A DNA stretch of 64,000 nt from Stentor coeruleus (GCA_001970955.1 MPUH01000145.1:31553-95552); one strand, 5' to 3'; numbered from the stretch's first letter, positions 9,377-21,400 are shown. Notes: generated by a model not told the origin, from the sequence alone. Numbers and translations are program-made.

Positions 9377-10063
9377 TTACCTACTCTTTCCCAAAACCAA
9401 TGAACAATGAGGGCATTTATGAACAAAATAATCAGCCATCCAGCTTGGATAACTACAACATGTAAAGAACTTAGAGAAAGCTTGTAACAACTTATTGCTA
9501 TAGCAAGAATTGATTTCAACTACAGTATGTACATCTTTTTTACAAAATCTGCAATAGCTTGTTGTTTCATTATCACCTAATTTAGGTATACTTCTAATAC
9601 AAGAAGAAATTGATGGTTTTTCAGTGCTTAATAAGCTTCCTGAAGCAGTTTCTACAATACTCAGCTGAAACTCATGCCTTTTTTCAGAACTTTCTTTTCT
9701 AAACGTACTATTAAGACTAGAACAATCCCCTGGACCTAAATACACTACCGAGTCAGCATCACTAGGATTTCTAGTATGCACAGGACTTTCATTATCCTTC
9801 AATCCTATCAACATATTTTCAATATTTGCATCAAGAGGAAAATAAATACTTCTTTGTCTATGATTCGAATTCGTACGTCTATAACAATATTCTTTACTTT
9901 TACGCGGTAGTAGTATTGGAGAAGTCTCATTCTTATCTATTTTATTCAAATATCTTGTAGCAGATGTAGTACTATTCTTTGTCTTTTTCTCTGCGAAAAT
10001 CAAACTGCTAAGGTTTTTATCATTTGTTTGTACAAAAACGTTTGGAACTTGTCCGGTATTCAT
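9377..10063 (-). CDS. Protein with C-terminal LITAF-like domain
   Basis: A 228-residue protein. About 165 residues are low-complexity, Ser/Thr/Asn-rich and probably disordered. The C-terminus carries CRFC near residue 172 and HKCPHC near 218, the two cysteine knuckles of a LITAF-type zinc domain, separated by about 45 residues with a FFTCCSYPSW core. The core is less hydrophobic than in the canonical protein at 3846-4199, so membrane insertion is uncertain. No transmembrane segment or signal peptide is seen. Membrane or endosomal location is inferred from the family only. Confidence 0.7.
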   Translation of the reverse strand: MNTGQVPNVFVQTNDKNLSSLIFAEKKTKNSTTSATRYLNKIDKNETSPILLPRKSKEYCYRRTNSNHRQRSIYFPLDANIENMLIGLKDNESPVHTRNPSDADSVVYLGPGDCSSLNSTFRKESSEKRHEFQLSIVETASGSLLSTEKPSISSCIRSIPKLGDNETTSYCRFCKKDVHTVVEINSCYSNKLLQAFSKFFTCCSYPSWMADYFVHKCPHCSLVLGKSR

Positions 10064-10151
10064 TTCAATTTAAATATGAATTCATATAAATTAGATATGA
10101 AAACTCAATCATAATATAATTCAAAGTCTTAGATTAACTAAAAAGTAGGAC

Positions 10152-10643
10152 CTAAAATACATTAGGCTGATACTTATAAATATTATCTTGAATAGTATCG
10201 CGGTCCTGCATATCTCCAGAAACTTTTTTCTCAAGACTTGTTGTTTTTTTAGCCATAGCCGCAAGTCGGTTTGCTTCTTGAGTTTCTCTTAACCTCTGTT
10301 TCTTTTCCATTTCTCTTTGCCGTTCCATTTCTACTACCATTCTTCTATGATTTTCCATTGCTTCATTTTCCATATCAGACCTTTTCCTTTCTTCTTGAGT
10401 TTTTTGATCTTTCATATATAATTGGAACTGAGCGTCTTGTCCAATTCTAGCTTTAAGTTCAGATTTTTCTTGAGTACTACCATGATGAGTTACACGGCGA
10501 TGCTCTTGCATTTGATCTTTTCTGTTACGTAAAGCTTCAATTCTTGCTTGTTCTGCCGCATGTTCAGATTCACCAGATGTTTCATTACGGCCATTGTAAG
10601 CCTTAGGTTTTCTATTCATTATGTTTCCTCTTGACTCTTGCAT
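10152..10643 (-). CDS. Charged helical protein, possibly axonemal
   Basis: A 163-residue protein that is almost wholly Glu/Arg/Lys/Gln-rich helix, with Met-Glu-rich heptads at about 90-130 and a short hydrophobic tail (NIYKYQPNVF). An in-frame ATG at 10619 is an alternative start. Long single helices of this kind are common among ciliary microtubule-associated proteins, but I see no family signature, so the role is open. It diverges from the kinase gene starting at 10902. Confidence 0.65.
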   Translation of the reverse strand: MQESRGNIMNRKPKAYNGRNETSGESEHAAEQARIEALRNRKDQMQEHRRVTHHGSTQEKSELKARIGQDAQFQLYMKDQKTQEERKRSDMENEAMENHRRMVVEMERQREMEKKQRLRETQEANRLAAMAKKTTSLEKKVSGDMQDRDTIQDNIYKYQPNVF

Positions 10644-10901
10644 AATTATATTAATGGCTATGCTTACAATTTAATTTAAAATAATCTTATCAAAAAATCT
10701 TCAAACTCAGTTTATACCTCCAAACCTTTAACCTAAACAAAATCTCTCTTTCTTTCCTTCAAAACCAACCTAAAAAATATTTTCACTTTTATATTAAATA
10801 AACCATAAACCCAAAATATACTCATCCCTCAAAAAACTTATAATATTTTTATAAACCTCATCATCAACCTAAAACCCTAATCACAATTTTCTATAATAAA
10901 A

Positions 10902-12623
10902 ATGTCAACCCCTCCTTCAGACCTACTGCTACTAACTTTAGAAACCTTAAAAACTCAAGCTATAACACAAGAATCCCAAGTTCCACATGAGTGCAAGAAG
11001 ATTTTTTCTAATCCAATTGACTTAACTTTATCTGAACTCGCAGTATATTATTCAATCATAGGGGCAAATAATCATTATCTCTTAACATACATCTCAGCAT
11101 TATTCACATTAAGAATATGTAAAGATTCTCCTATGCCAGGAAACCAAGGCTTAGAATATTTTGAGACAGTTAAATATTTTATAGACACATGGCCTCAATA
11201 TCGTGATTGTGCTATGAATATTTATTCTTCAGCATTATTACAAGAAATCTCAGAAGCCAACATAGAAAGTCTTTCTTTATGGGGTCAAAAAATTGCTTTA
11301 CTTAATTTACCTAAAGATCTTGTTGAAGTTGTAAGAATATGGCTGCAAATTAGATTCTCATCTGAAAGTTATACTTTTTTATTAAAAATCCAAGAAAGTT
11401 TTGAAAAACAAGCAATTATTCGGCTGATAAATTTTATAAGACAAGGTCAAAGTTTGAATATGGAATTAGATGATATAGTAAACATGTCAACATCTTTAAT
11501 CCTTGAAAACATAATAACAACAAACGATCTTAAAGGGTTTAAAAAATGTTTAGGTGAAGTAGTGGATATCAATTATAAGGATACAAGAGAAATTATATCT
11601 TATATAAAAACATTAAAATCATTAGATCAAGAGAATATAGAAAAACTATCTTTTATAGAAGAAAAAGTTGGAGTTTCTAATAATTTTAAATTGAAGGATT
11701 ATGTGAAAAAAGTGAAAAATTATATTGATAATGAAGTTCTTATATCAACACATATTAATTGGGAATTAATGCAAGTTGAACCATGTCCAATATACGCTCA
11801 TAGTTCAGATGTGATTAATGTGACAATATCAAGAATTAGATTCCCAGATGGTTTATCTATGGTAAGAAAATCATATACAGCGCTTATAGATGATTTTGAT
11901 TTCTCGCCTATAGAAAATGAGATTAAAATTTTAACATATTTATCTAACAGATCAAGTCCAGACAATTGTTTTTTGAAATTTTTTGGTGCTGCAAGGGAAA
12001 GTAAAAGCATCCATTTATATATGGAAGCTGGGGGAAAAAATCTTATGGATGAACTTACTGAGTATAAACGTAAAAATCAAAGTCTAGACTCGGTTCTAAT
12101 GGAAAAATGGGTTATATCATTATTGAATTGCTTTTCTGATTTGAGTCTTAATAAAATCTATCATTGTGATATAAAACCTCATAATATTGTAATATATGGG
12201 GATAATAAACTAAAGGTTATTGATTTTAGTATAAGTAAATTTGAATCAGAAAGGGAAGTTACAATTGTAGCTACTAAATATAATCCTATTCAAGGTACGA
12301 GAGGGTATATGGCTCCTGAACTTCAAGATAATATAGATAAAGGGCTTAATAATGCATGTTATAAGGAAGGAAAAGCTGATGTTTTTTCCCTTGGGATGAC
12401 ATTTTTACAGATGATGACTTTTGAAGATCTTACAGGATTGAATAAATTAGCTAAGACTGAAGAACTTCATCAAAAAATTGATAGTGTTAAAGGGTATCCT
12501 ATGTGGATAAACAATTTGTTACATGCTATGCTTAGGCCGACTAGGGATAAAAGACCAAGTTTCAATAAATGCTTAGCTTGGATAAGAATTGAGTCAGGGT
12601 CTAGTTTTACTACGTTTAATTAG
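10902..12623 (+). CDS. Atypical protein kinase with alpha-helical N-terminus
   Basis: A 573-residue protein. About 300 residues of helical, unassigned sequence precede a kinase domain (about 310-565). The catalytic loop reads HCDIKPHN (HCD instead of HRD, with the catalytic Asp, Lys and Asn kept), and the metal-binding motif is DFS rather than DFG. APE is present as MAPEL, and DVFSLGM replaces DxWSxG. The glycine-rich loop is not recognisable, although a plausible ATP lysine occurs in MVRKSY. It may be weakly active or act as a scaffold. I cannot assign a family. Confidence 0.85.
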   Translation: MSTPPSDLLLLTLETLKTQAITQESQVPHECKKIFSNPIDLTLSELAVYYSIIGANNHYLLTYISALFTLRICKDSPMPGNQGLEYFETVKYFIDTWPQYRDCAMNIYSSALLQEISEANIESLSLWGQKIALLNLPKDLVEVVRIWLQIRFSSESYTFLLKIQESFEKQAIIRLINFIRQGQSLNMELDDIVNMSTSLILENIITTNDLKGFKKCLGEVVDINYKDTREIISYIKTLKSLDQENIEKLSFIEEKVGVSNNFKLKDYVKKVKNYIDNEVLISTHINWELMQVEPCPIYAHSSDVINVTISRIRFPDGLSMVRKSYTALIDDFDFSPIENEIKILTYLSNRSSPDNCFLKFFGAARESKSIHLYMEAGGKNLMDELTEYKRKNQSLDSVLMEKWVISLLNCFSDLSLNKIYHCDIKPHNIVIYGDNKLKVIDFSISKFESEREVTIVATKYNPIQGTRGYMAPELQDNIDKGLNNACYKEGKADVFSLGMTFLQMMTFEDLTGLNKLAKTEELHQKIDSVKGYPMWINNLLHAMLRPTRDKRPSFNKCLAWIRIESGSSFTTFN

Positions 12624-13215
12624 GTTTTTAGGGTAAAAAAATATTTTTTTTTATGTTTTGAAGTGGTTAAGGTGTTGGCTAGATTTTTGATCTTGAATGG
12701 AATAATTAATGAAGGTGATAGATTTTAAGGAACTTTTATGTTTAACTTATCTAATTTTCTATCTAAATTTCAACTTATGCCCTAAACCTTCCACACATCT
12801 TTTTCCTAAATTTCCAATCAGCCCATCCCACAAAAATATTTTTAAAATCCCATAATCTAACACACAACAACACAATAAACATTAAACCAAAATCCTCAAA
12901 AAAAATCCAATCTCCCAAAATCCTATAAAATCCTAGCCGATTCTAAAAACAAAATTTTCAAAGCTCTTTAAATAAACTCAAATAATAATTTTACTTCAAC
13001 AACCTCAAAATTCTCAAATTTTTTATTATAATCATTATATAAAGCCATACAATTTCTATCAAAACCTAATATTCTTCTTCAAAAATCATTACACCTTATC
13101 TTATATACAAAACTTATTCATAATTTACTTCATTGCATATTTAACTATAATCTAACTTTTATATCATATATCAACAGCTTAAAATAGGTAAAATATACTT
13201 ATGCTCTTTATTATA
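12624..13215. other. Intergenic with strand-skew switch
   Basis: The first about 110 bases after the kinase stop are G/T-rich; the remainder up to the next start is A/C-rich. I see no coding frame. Confidence 0.6.
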
Positions 13216-14628
13216 ATGAATAACTCAAGTTCTATAGAAGGCTTATCAGTAATCGACTTCAAAAATGCTCTAAATAACTATACAATGACAATAAAAAAAG
13301 CTAAATCAAAAGAAAGCTTATCTAATTATCAATCCAAATATCGTGAGTATCTTAAAAGAAGAGTCAGTACATCTTTGGAAAAGAGATGCAAAAAAGTTAG
13401 TAATTTCATTGACCAAAACGCTAATACAGAAGACAATTTCAAGTTTTTTCCGTTTTTGTACAAGCACAAGCATTTGAAACTTCAAATAAAAGTCCCAACA
13501 ACTTTGTATATTAGCAAGAATCTTATGTTTTTAGTATCGTTTAAAGACTGTATAAATTTCACCACTGGGTCAGAAGTTAAGCAAAAGTTCATAGATTCAT
13601 TAGTTATTAACGAAGATTTTCCTATATGTGTTTATAATTCTTTTGATAGAGGAATTATGTTCTTTTCAGATATAGAATCTGTAATTGAGGGTATTAAACA
13701 TAATGAAAACTTTGAAGGATATTTTCAGCATTTTATCAAACCCTTTGCCAAAAAGCCAGGAATTCTGCTAACAAACTCTAAAAAGAATGGTTTCAATAAG
13801 CACTATTTATTGCATAAAAACTTAAAAGTCGAAAAATCTAAACCAGCAAAAGAAATACAAGTACAAAACCCTCTGATTTGCTATTTGCAAAAAATTATGA
13901 CTAGCGCAACTTCAAACCCTAAAAACAAAGATGATGAAAACGCTAGTTTAACTAACGATTCTTCAACTATCAGCATAATCGAAGAAAAAAAAGGTTTAAA
14001 AAACAGCAGTTTTTTCAAAGGTCTAGTAAAAAGTGTTAACAACTATCGACAACCAAAACTTATCTACATCAACACCCAAGAAAAGTACAAAAAATTCATA
14101 ATATCAGCAAATGATTTCAAAAACTTATCTTATTATTCAATGAAAACCTATTTACCTGATGTTGAAAAAACGACTTCTACTATATTTTCTATACTTTCTA
14201 AAGATTACAAAGCTAAATATAGCAAAGATCTTGATGAAATACAATTAGTTTATATAAAAGATCTAAATCAAGGATGGTTATTATTAAAAATTAAAGCAAT
14301 AAAATGCACACAAGCTTTTTCAAGAAAAACTCCATGTAAGTTTTCTATTTCAGAAGAAAATTCTCCTTTAGCTTTTAAGAAAAATATGCTGAAACTTGAT
14401 TTAAGTCGAGCAGTATCCCCATTGTGTTCTGTAATATCAGATGCAGATGAAATTCTTCATCCAAGAATACATATAAGAAGTTTGAATAAAATTAAAGCTA
14501 AATGTGCTTTGAGAATGATTGATAAGGATGATAGTAATATAGATTTTAAGGATAATCAAGATAGAGATGAAAAAAAGAATTTTGCTATGGTGCTTGAGAA
14601 ATTTAGGATTAAGAATGGGTTTAAGTGA
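13216..14628 (+). CDS. Hypothetical protein
   Basis: A 470-residue protein from the ATG at 13216 (an ATG at 13201 would add five hydrophobic residues). It is Lys/Asn/Ser-rich with alternating beta-like stretches at about 85-130 and 340-375 and a low-complexity linker at about 230-270. No transmembrane segment, signal peptide or known motif is visible. The gene stands alone between long non-coding spacers. It may belong to a ciliate-specific family, but I cannot name it. Confidence 0.75.
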   Translation: MNNSSSIEGLSVIDFKNALNNYTMTIKKAKSKESLSNYQSKYREYLKRRVSTSLEKRCKKVSNFIDQNANTEDNFKFFPFLYKHKHLKLQIKVPTTLYISKNLMFLVSFKDCINFTTGSEVKQKFIDSLVINEDFPICVYNSFDRGIMFFSDIESVIEGIKHNENFEGYFQHFIKPFAKKPGILLTNSKKNGFNKHYLLHKNLKVEKSKPAKEIQVQNPLICYLQKIMTSATSNPKNKDDENASLTNDSSTISIIEEKKGLKNSSFFKGLVKSVNNYRQPKLIYINTQEKYKKFIISANDFKNLSYYSMKTYLPDVEKTTSTIFSILSKDYKAKYSKDLDEIQLVYIKDLNQGWLLLKIKAIKCTQAFSRKTPCKFSISEENSPLAFKKNMLKLDLSRAVSPLCSVISDADEILHPRIHIRSLNKIKAKCALRMIDKDDSNIDFKDNQDRDEKKNFAMVLEKFRIKNGFK

Positions 14629-15158
14629 TATGAATTAAGATAATAATAAGAGGATTTAATTATAAGATTTAGGAAAAAAAAGTTTTGGTATATGGAATTG
14701 TTGTATATTTTGATAGGATTTGATTTTTTTTATTGTAAATTGAATATAGGGAGAGATTATATATGATTTTTTTTCATTTTGCAGGATTTTATAGAGAAAT
14801 GATGGAAAATAGATTTGGTTGAGATTTCCATTTTTTGGGATAGGATATTGATTTTATATTCTTTATAGGTTTTGCTGTTTAATATTTAATATATAATTAA
14901 ACTGGGTTTTTTATATTATAAATTTAGTTTATGTTTTTAATACAATAAAATAACTAGCTTAATGTAATAATTGTGTCTTAGTTTATTAACATATAAAAAT
15001 TAGTTATTTTAATCACTTTTATATTCCTAGATATTAACATATTATTTTGTATCCTTCTTCACTAGAATAGTATTGATATATAAAAAAAAAACTACGGAAA
15101 AAACTAATAATTTCAACTAGTTTTAGCACTAAAAATATCAAAAAAATGTTAATATATA
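14629..15158. other. Intergenic, AT-rich
   Basis: Very AT-rich spacer, G/T-rich on its left and A/T-rich on its right. No coding frame or RNA gene is evident. Confidence 0.6.
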
Positions 15159-16136
15159 ATGAATAAAAAAGACCCTTTAGAATTTTTATCATCGATCATA
15201 TTAGCAGAACAAAACAACCATACAGATATATTCCTATATCTTGAAAGTGAATCAAATATCTCAAACTTAGGTAAAAATTGTCTAGATATTCATACAAATA
15301 TTACTAATATAGAAGAAAGATTAGATCAATATCTCACTTTATATAAAAATATTTACTTATCATCTATTACCCCAAAGTCTCAATTCTATCTTATAATATG
15401 CAATGATCTTATAAATAAAAACTTCTTATTAACACAAAGAATGTCTAACAAAATTCTCTTAAGATTAGAAAACCAAGAATATTATACTGAAGATATAAAT
15501 TCGCATATAAATTTCTTTGAAAATGAATTCTCAAACAATGAAAATCATAATTTCAGCTTAGCAGTGATTAAATCTCCATCAAGTGATAAAAATCCTCATA
15601 AGCCAATTAGCTACAAAATGGCTTTGCAATGGACTTTTACTTTACAAGATGTATTTAAACTCAAAAAAAACAAAAGTACAAAAATCATATTCACGAACCA
15701 AGGAGATTATGTAACAGTACATCAGCTTGCAAAAAATAAAAATTCTGATATAGGCTATATAGAAATCATATCTAAAGAGCTTAAACTTTTAGATTCATTT
15801 GAAATAGGGAATACTACAATTTTGGTCAAAGAAATATTCCAAGAAAAGCTTATGATTTTAATAGAATCTGATTTAAATTCTCTTCCTGTAACCCTTAGTG
15901 AATCTAAAAATCTTCATAGCATCCTATCGGAAAACGAGATATTTCATGACTCCCTTATGTTAATAAAATTTAAAAAGAAACCTAATTCATGGTTTATAAA
16001 AAACAAAAGCCCAAATTATCCTCTTTATTGCTCTTTAAGTACATCCTATAATTCAGAAAACCATGATTTTTATCGTATAAACAACACCCAAAAAATAAAA
16101 TTATTAGATTATATATTTGAAGCCAACATTAATTAA
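15159..16136 (+). CDS. Hypothetical protein
   Basis: A 325-residue protein, Asn/Lys/Leu/Ser-rich, with alternating predicted strands and helices and no membrane segment or signal peptide. A KKNKSTK basic run and several ILIE- and LILIKF-like beta segments occur in the second half. No recognised motif. The frame is long for this base composition, so it is very likely a gene, but its function is unknown. Confidence 0.75.
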   Translation: MNKKDPLEFLSSIILAEQNNHTDIFLYLESESNISNLGKNCLDIHTNITNIEERLDQYLTLYKNIYLSSITPKSQFYLIICNDLINKNFLLTQRMSNKILLRLENQEYYTEDINSHINFFENEFSNNENHNFSLAVIKSPSSDKNPHKPISYKMALQWTFTLQDVFKLKKNKSTKIIFTNQGDYVTVHQLAKNKNSDIGYIEIISKELKLLDSFEIGNTTILVKEIFQEKLMILIESDLNSLPVTLSESKNLHSILSENEIFHDSLMLIKFKKKPNSWFIKNKSPNYPLYCSLSTSYNSENHDFYRINNTQKIKLLDYIFEANIN

Positions 16137-16289
16137 TACTTTCCCAGCAAATAAATCATATCGCCCTAACATAAATCTTAACCTTTATAAAAAAAAACTC
16201 ATAAAATAGTCTAATCCACTAAAAATCCTCATCTTTAATCATATAATCCTAAAATACAATCAATTATTAAATAAAAAAATCTCATTTAA

Positions 16290-17342
16290 TTATTTATTCC
16301 TAACACTCCCAGCATTTTTTCCTTTTCTAAGTGCCTCATCAATATTGTTATTAAGCAAAAGTCTCTGTGCCCTTAAAGGACTTTCTTCCTTATCCAGTAT
16401 TTTCATCTCAAAATGCTCATAATCAGTTTTAACTTTATCACTCCCTTTATTATCCAATTTATTCAAATACTCAATTTCATTTTTAAGTTTTTCTTTTTCC
16501 CTATTCAAAGCTTTAATCTTATTCCTACTATCATCTATCAATTTCTTCAATTCTTTAGCCCTATTAACCCCTAATCCTTTAATATTATTCACATATTTGT
16601 TAAGTTCTTCTAATTCATATTCCATATCTTTTAGTTTTTTTAAATGATCTGTAAGGTCTTTTATTTCCCTTTCAACTGTTATCATAGCTTCTTTAATATC
16701 CCCATCACTCATTGTTAAAAGAAATTCATAACTTAAAATATCATTTTCTTGCTCTTTAAAACTAGGCTCATTACCTGAAATTTCATTAGTGATAGTTTTG
16801 ATTTTATAATTTAAGTCAGCGATTTCACCAATAATCCTTTGTTTTGTGTCTTCTAATTGCATGATTTTTTGTATATAATAATTGATTTCCATTTGTTCTG
16901 GTCTACGGGTTATATATGAGAATTCTAATTGTTTGATTTTTTTTTCAAATTCAATGACTTGTTCTTGGATCTGCTCTTTTTCTAATGACATAGCGAAGAT
17001 GATATTTTTCAGCTCGTAAATTTCTTCATTTTTCACTTCTAAATCGTTTTGTATTGAGATTGTGCGGATTATATTAGCCTCTAATACTGCGTTTGGGATA
17101 TTAGGGGGAAGGAATTTAACCCCTGTATTTTTAACATCTTTTAGGTTTATTTCAAGGTTACCAGCCAAGTTGCTAATTTCGCTTAGAGAGTTTTTATCTT
17201 TAAGTTCACCTTTACCTTTAAGATCTTGTTGTAGTCTAAAGTTATCTTTTTGAATTTCGAGTTCAAGGTTTTCTTCTTTTAATTTTAACATGATTTCTTT
17301 TAGCTCTCTGATTGTTGATTCCCTTGATTGACTACAGCCCAT
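16290..17342 (-). CDS. N-acylated coiled-coil protein
   Basis: A 350-residue protein starting MGCSQSRES, a strong N-myristoylation signal with a palmitoylatable Cys3. Nearly the whole length (about 8-55, 95-160, 205-310) is coiled coil. The C-terminus is basic (RKGKNAGSVRNK). This layout, a lipid-anchored N-terminus and a rod, suggests a cortical or ciliary-membrane tether; that is inference. The ATG is followed at once by the acylation motif, which fixes the start. Confidence 0.85.
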   Translation of the reverse strand: MGCSQSRESTIRELKEIMLKLKEENLELEIQKDNFRLQQDLKGKGELKDKNSLSEISNLAGNLEINLKDVKNTGVKFLPPNIPNAVLEANIIRTISIQNDLEVKNEEIYELKNIIFAMSLEKEQIQEQVIEFEKKIKQLEFSYITRRPEQMEINYYIQKIMQLEDTKQRIIGEIADLNYKIKTITNEISGNEPSFKEQENDILSYEFLLTMSDGDIKEAMITVEREIKDLTDHLKKLKDMEYELEELNKYVNNIKGLGVNRAKELKKLIDDSRNKIKALNREKEKLKNEIEYLNKLDNKGSDKVKTDYEHFEMKILDKEESPLRAQRLLLNNNIDEALRKGKNAGSVRNK

Positions 17343-18418
17343 TTTATATATGGCAAAATACTGGAAATTTGAAGTGTGAAAGTTTAGGACAAGGTTTGAT
17401 AGGATGATAGATTAGAAGGAGTAGGATTATAATAGAAGGTTTGGCTTTGGCTTTTTTTATTATGTTGAAATTTGGTTTTGTGCTTTTTGTTGTTAGGATG
17501 GATTTTAATATGAATCAGTTTTTTAGTTTTTTTGGGGATTGTTTTGATAAGTATATATTTTTATAGTATTAAATATGCTGTTTATATGCAAATTTCAGAT
17601 GCATTTCCTGCATTTTTTGATTGAAGCACTAAAGGTTGAAATTTTTAGTAGATTTTTTATAAGATGTTTTTGTCTAACTGAAAAGATAATGCTTTTATAT
17701 AAAATATTTAATTTAGATTTAAATGATAATTCGGCTGATATATTTTTAAGGTTTTATTTTCTATCATAGATTAAATTATCCTAAGTCTTATATTTCAGGT
17801 GAATATATTCATATTATACTAACTATAATACAATTATATATACGTAACATGATAAAATTCCTTTAACCCTAAATAAGAATAAACCAATTCATTTAGATAA
17901 CTAAAAATATTGAAAACTTTCATCATTCAAACTATTATACTCAAATAAAATATTATTCTAAAAATTCAAAATAAATTCTAACAATTTACATATTACATCA
18001 AAAAACATCCAAAAAACAAAAATCAAACACTCTAACACCTTTCTCATATCATAACTTTCATTTAAACTAAACCAAATATAAGAATATACTATAAATCTTC
18101 AGATATATATATCAATATATCTCACCCTATACAATTTTTATATAATAAAACCATTTACGTCACGAGTTCTTAAAAATATTCTTCCTTCAAAATGAGTAAT
18201 ATTAACTCTTATGCTTTAATTTACATGAAGCACTTTTAGAGTAATCTTATAGAAAAAAAAGATATCTTCCAAAGACAAACAATTGAAAATCATCAATTCT
18301 TCAACTAAGATCTCAATGAATTCCAATCTTTTAAAATCTAATCATTTATCTCCTCTCTCTAAATTTTCTTTCGAATTTACCAACATATTCAATATTCCGA
18401 CCTGTTGATTTAATATAA
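17343..18418. other. Long divergent intergenic region
   Basis: Lies between the starts of a minus-strand gene and the multi-DOMON gene. The left third is G/T-rich, the rest A/C-rich. A 64-codon frame at 17575-17769 is not convincing. No RNA gene was recognised. Confidence 0.55.
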
Positions 18419-21400
18419 ATGGCTTTTGAATTGTTTCTCCTGCTTGGACTATGGGGAGTTTCCCAGTCCGCCTCTTTCACCATAGACAATGATTCCTCAT
18501 CTATTCAAGGTTTAGATCGTTTTGGCCTTGAGTTCACCTTTAAAGTATTTTTTATTCAGTGTTCGGAAACCAAAAGCTTATGTCAATTATCATCCCTTGA
18601 TGAAATTGATGATAATGATTCTTATTATAAAAGTTCTGATATATTTGATACAATTCAAAAACCAGAACTTATATTCAATACCCATGAGTTTAATATAAAT
18701 TCAGCAGGAATTATCGTTACATTTTCTCATGAAATTAATAGTGAAAATCCTGAATTCCAAAGCTTAGAATCTAAATTTAACTCTGATTTTAAGTACTTTG
18801 TTGGTAGTGGCAGTGGGTTTATTGGACTTTACAATAATACTAAAGGGAAAATTGTTGTTAAATCCTTAGAAGGATTAAAAGGTCTTGATTTAGTTTTTGA
18901 GTTCAAAGAAAAAGATCTCACTTTGCTCCAGTGTTTATCCGAAGCTCTTTTTGTTGATTTTAATAGCTTTTCACTTGAAATATCCTTGGATTTAGATAAC
19001 AAGTTACTATATGCTAAACTGATAACATTAACTGAACCTGTTATTATAGACAATTATATACTAGAAAACCTTGCAGATGAAACTTCAAATTATTATCTAG
19101 AAGATATCAATCCTCCTTTTACCATATCTTTAGATAAAAACTTTTCAATTGGTTGGACTTTTGATGATACTTATATAACATTTACTTTTAATGTAAAAAA
19201 TATTTAGTGCGAAAATATTTTCAGTTGGTGTGGGATATCATTTACACATGGAATGATGAATACTGAAATTATTGTTATGTTGAATTCAGGGACAAATTTA
19301 ACTGTTACTGATTATTATAGTACTGGATATCATAAACCTTCTCAACTAACAGGAACTAATTTTACTATCATAAATCAGATTATTAATTCTACTGGTATTT
19401 ATGGGCAATTCAGTAGACTTTTAAATCCACAAAGTAATTTAGATACACCCTTAGCACCTGAAGTTGAAAGCGATTTTGGATATGCTTATTTGACAATACC
19501 TAATGCTGGGTTTTCTGGGCATAGGAATCAAGGATATGGGGCTATGATATTTGGATTAACAAATGATACAGCAAAGTTTATTCCAGGAGGTAGTTCTGAG
19601 CCTTTATTCCAACTTGACAACAATTTCACTCTTGGATGGCAATTTATAAATACCAGTATTGTATTTACGTTTAATGTAAAAATTATATAGTGTTATAATA
19701 TTCAAGGTTGGTGTGGGATATCATTTGTTCATGGAATGATAAACACTGAACTTATCGTTGTGCTTAATTTAGGAACATCAGTTAGTATAACAGATTATTA
19801 TAGCACACAAGGAACTAAACCAACTCAAGTTATAAACACTCCTTTTAATATCCTGTCGCAAAATATAAACAGCACTGGGATTTTTGTAACTTTTTCAAGA
19901 GACCAAATCCCAAAAAGCTCATTTGATCAATCAATCACCCCAGGTTTGACAACAGATTTTAGTTTCGCTTATCTTTCTACAGGTGGTAAAGGTTTTTCTT
20001 TCCATAATGTTAAAACAACTGGGCTAATAGTTTTTGGAACAACTCAAGAGAACTCAAAATACATCCCTGGAGGCAGTAATACTCCTTATGTACAACTTGA
20101 TGGGAATTTCTCTTTAGGTTGGGTTTTTTCTGGAGATTCGATTGTTTTTACATTTAATGTATTTTTTATTTAGTGTTATAATATTCAAGGATGGTGTGGG
20201 ATATCGTTTGTTCATGGTATGGAAAATACTGAGATTATTGTTATGTTGAATAATGGTAATGGGATAACTGTAACTGATTATTATTCGACTGGATTTGTTA
20301 AACCGAGTCAATTGACTGGAACGACCTTTAATATTATTAGTCAGAGTGTTAACTCAACTGGGATTTTTGGCACATTTTCTAGACTCCTTAGTCCTAAAAA
20401 CAGCAGTGATACAACGATCTCGATTGGGTATACAACTGATTTCAGCTTTGCTTATTTGACAACTGGAGGAACAGGCTTTTCTGGTCACAACAGACAAGGT
20501 TATGGGCTTATAGTATTTGGTGCTACAGGTTCTACATCAAAGTATGTTCCAAATGGATCAAATGTACCCTATCTCGGACTTGATAACAACTTTTATATTG
20601 GTTGGGTGTTTACATCTACTAATATCACATTTACATTTAACGTAAATTTTATTTAGTGTTATAACATTCAAGGCTGGTGCGGGGTTTCTTTTACTTATGG
20701 TATGAAGAATACTGAATTGATTGTAGCTTTGAACTCTAACAATACAGTTGTTCTTACGGATTATTATAGTACAGCATTTCAGAAACCTACTCAAAAAACA
20801 GATACTCAATTAACTGTTGTGGATTCAATAGTAAATACTACAGGAATTTTTACTCAATTTGTAAGAGATCTTAAACCAACAAGTAATCTTGATACACCTA
20901 TCAGTGTAGGGCTTAGTACCCAATTCAGCTTTGCTTATCTTACTACTGCAGATGGATTTAGCATTCATAATAATGTTGGAAAAGGTATTATGACTTTTGG
21001 AGCTAATAATAGCACTTCAAGTTTTACGCAAGGTGGCACAGCTTCAGTATTTGTAACTCTTAATAGCAACTTTTACCTTGGATGGAGTTTCTCTACTAGT
21101 TCCATAACATTTACATTCAAAGTAATTTTTATCTAGTGCATAAACATAAAAGGATGGTGTGGTATAGATTTTGTCAGAGGTATGCAGAATACTGAAATGA
21201 TCATAGCAAGAAACGAAAATGGTCAAGTTACAGTTACAGATTATTATTCAACTGCTTACTCAGCTCCATCTAATACAATAAGCTCTTGTATAACTCAAGT
21301 AAGTAGCGAGTCTTCTGTATCAGATTCAGGCATTACAGCAATATTTACACGATCATTAAATTGTCAGAATTCTAAAACTGATATCTTAAGTCCTGGGTTT

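Noticed and set aside
17575-17769. 64-codon plus-strand frame in the divergent spacer
   Set aside because: Phe/Leu/Ile-rich chance-like composition, no flanking introns and no motif.
18192-18366. Plus-strand ATG frame broken by TAG and TAA just before the DOMON gene
   Set aside because: Reading TAG/TAA as Gln would give a peptide, but the window's genes use the standard code, and no 15-nt intron fits. More likely 5' flank.
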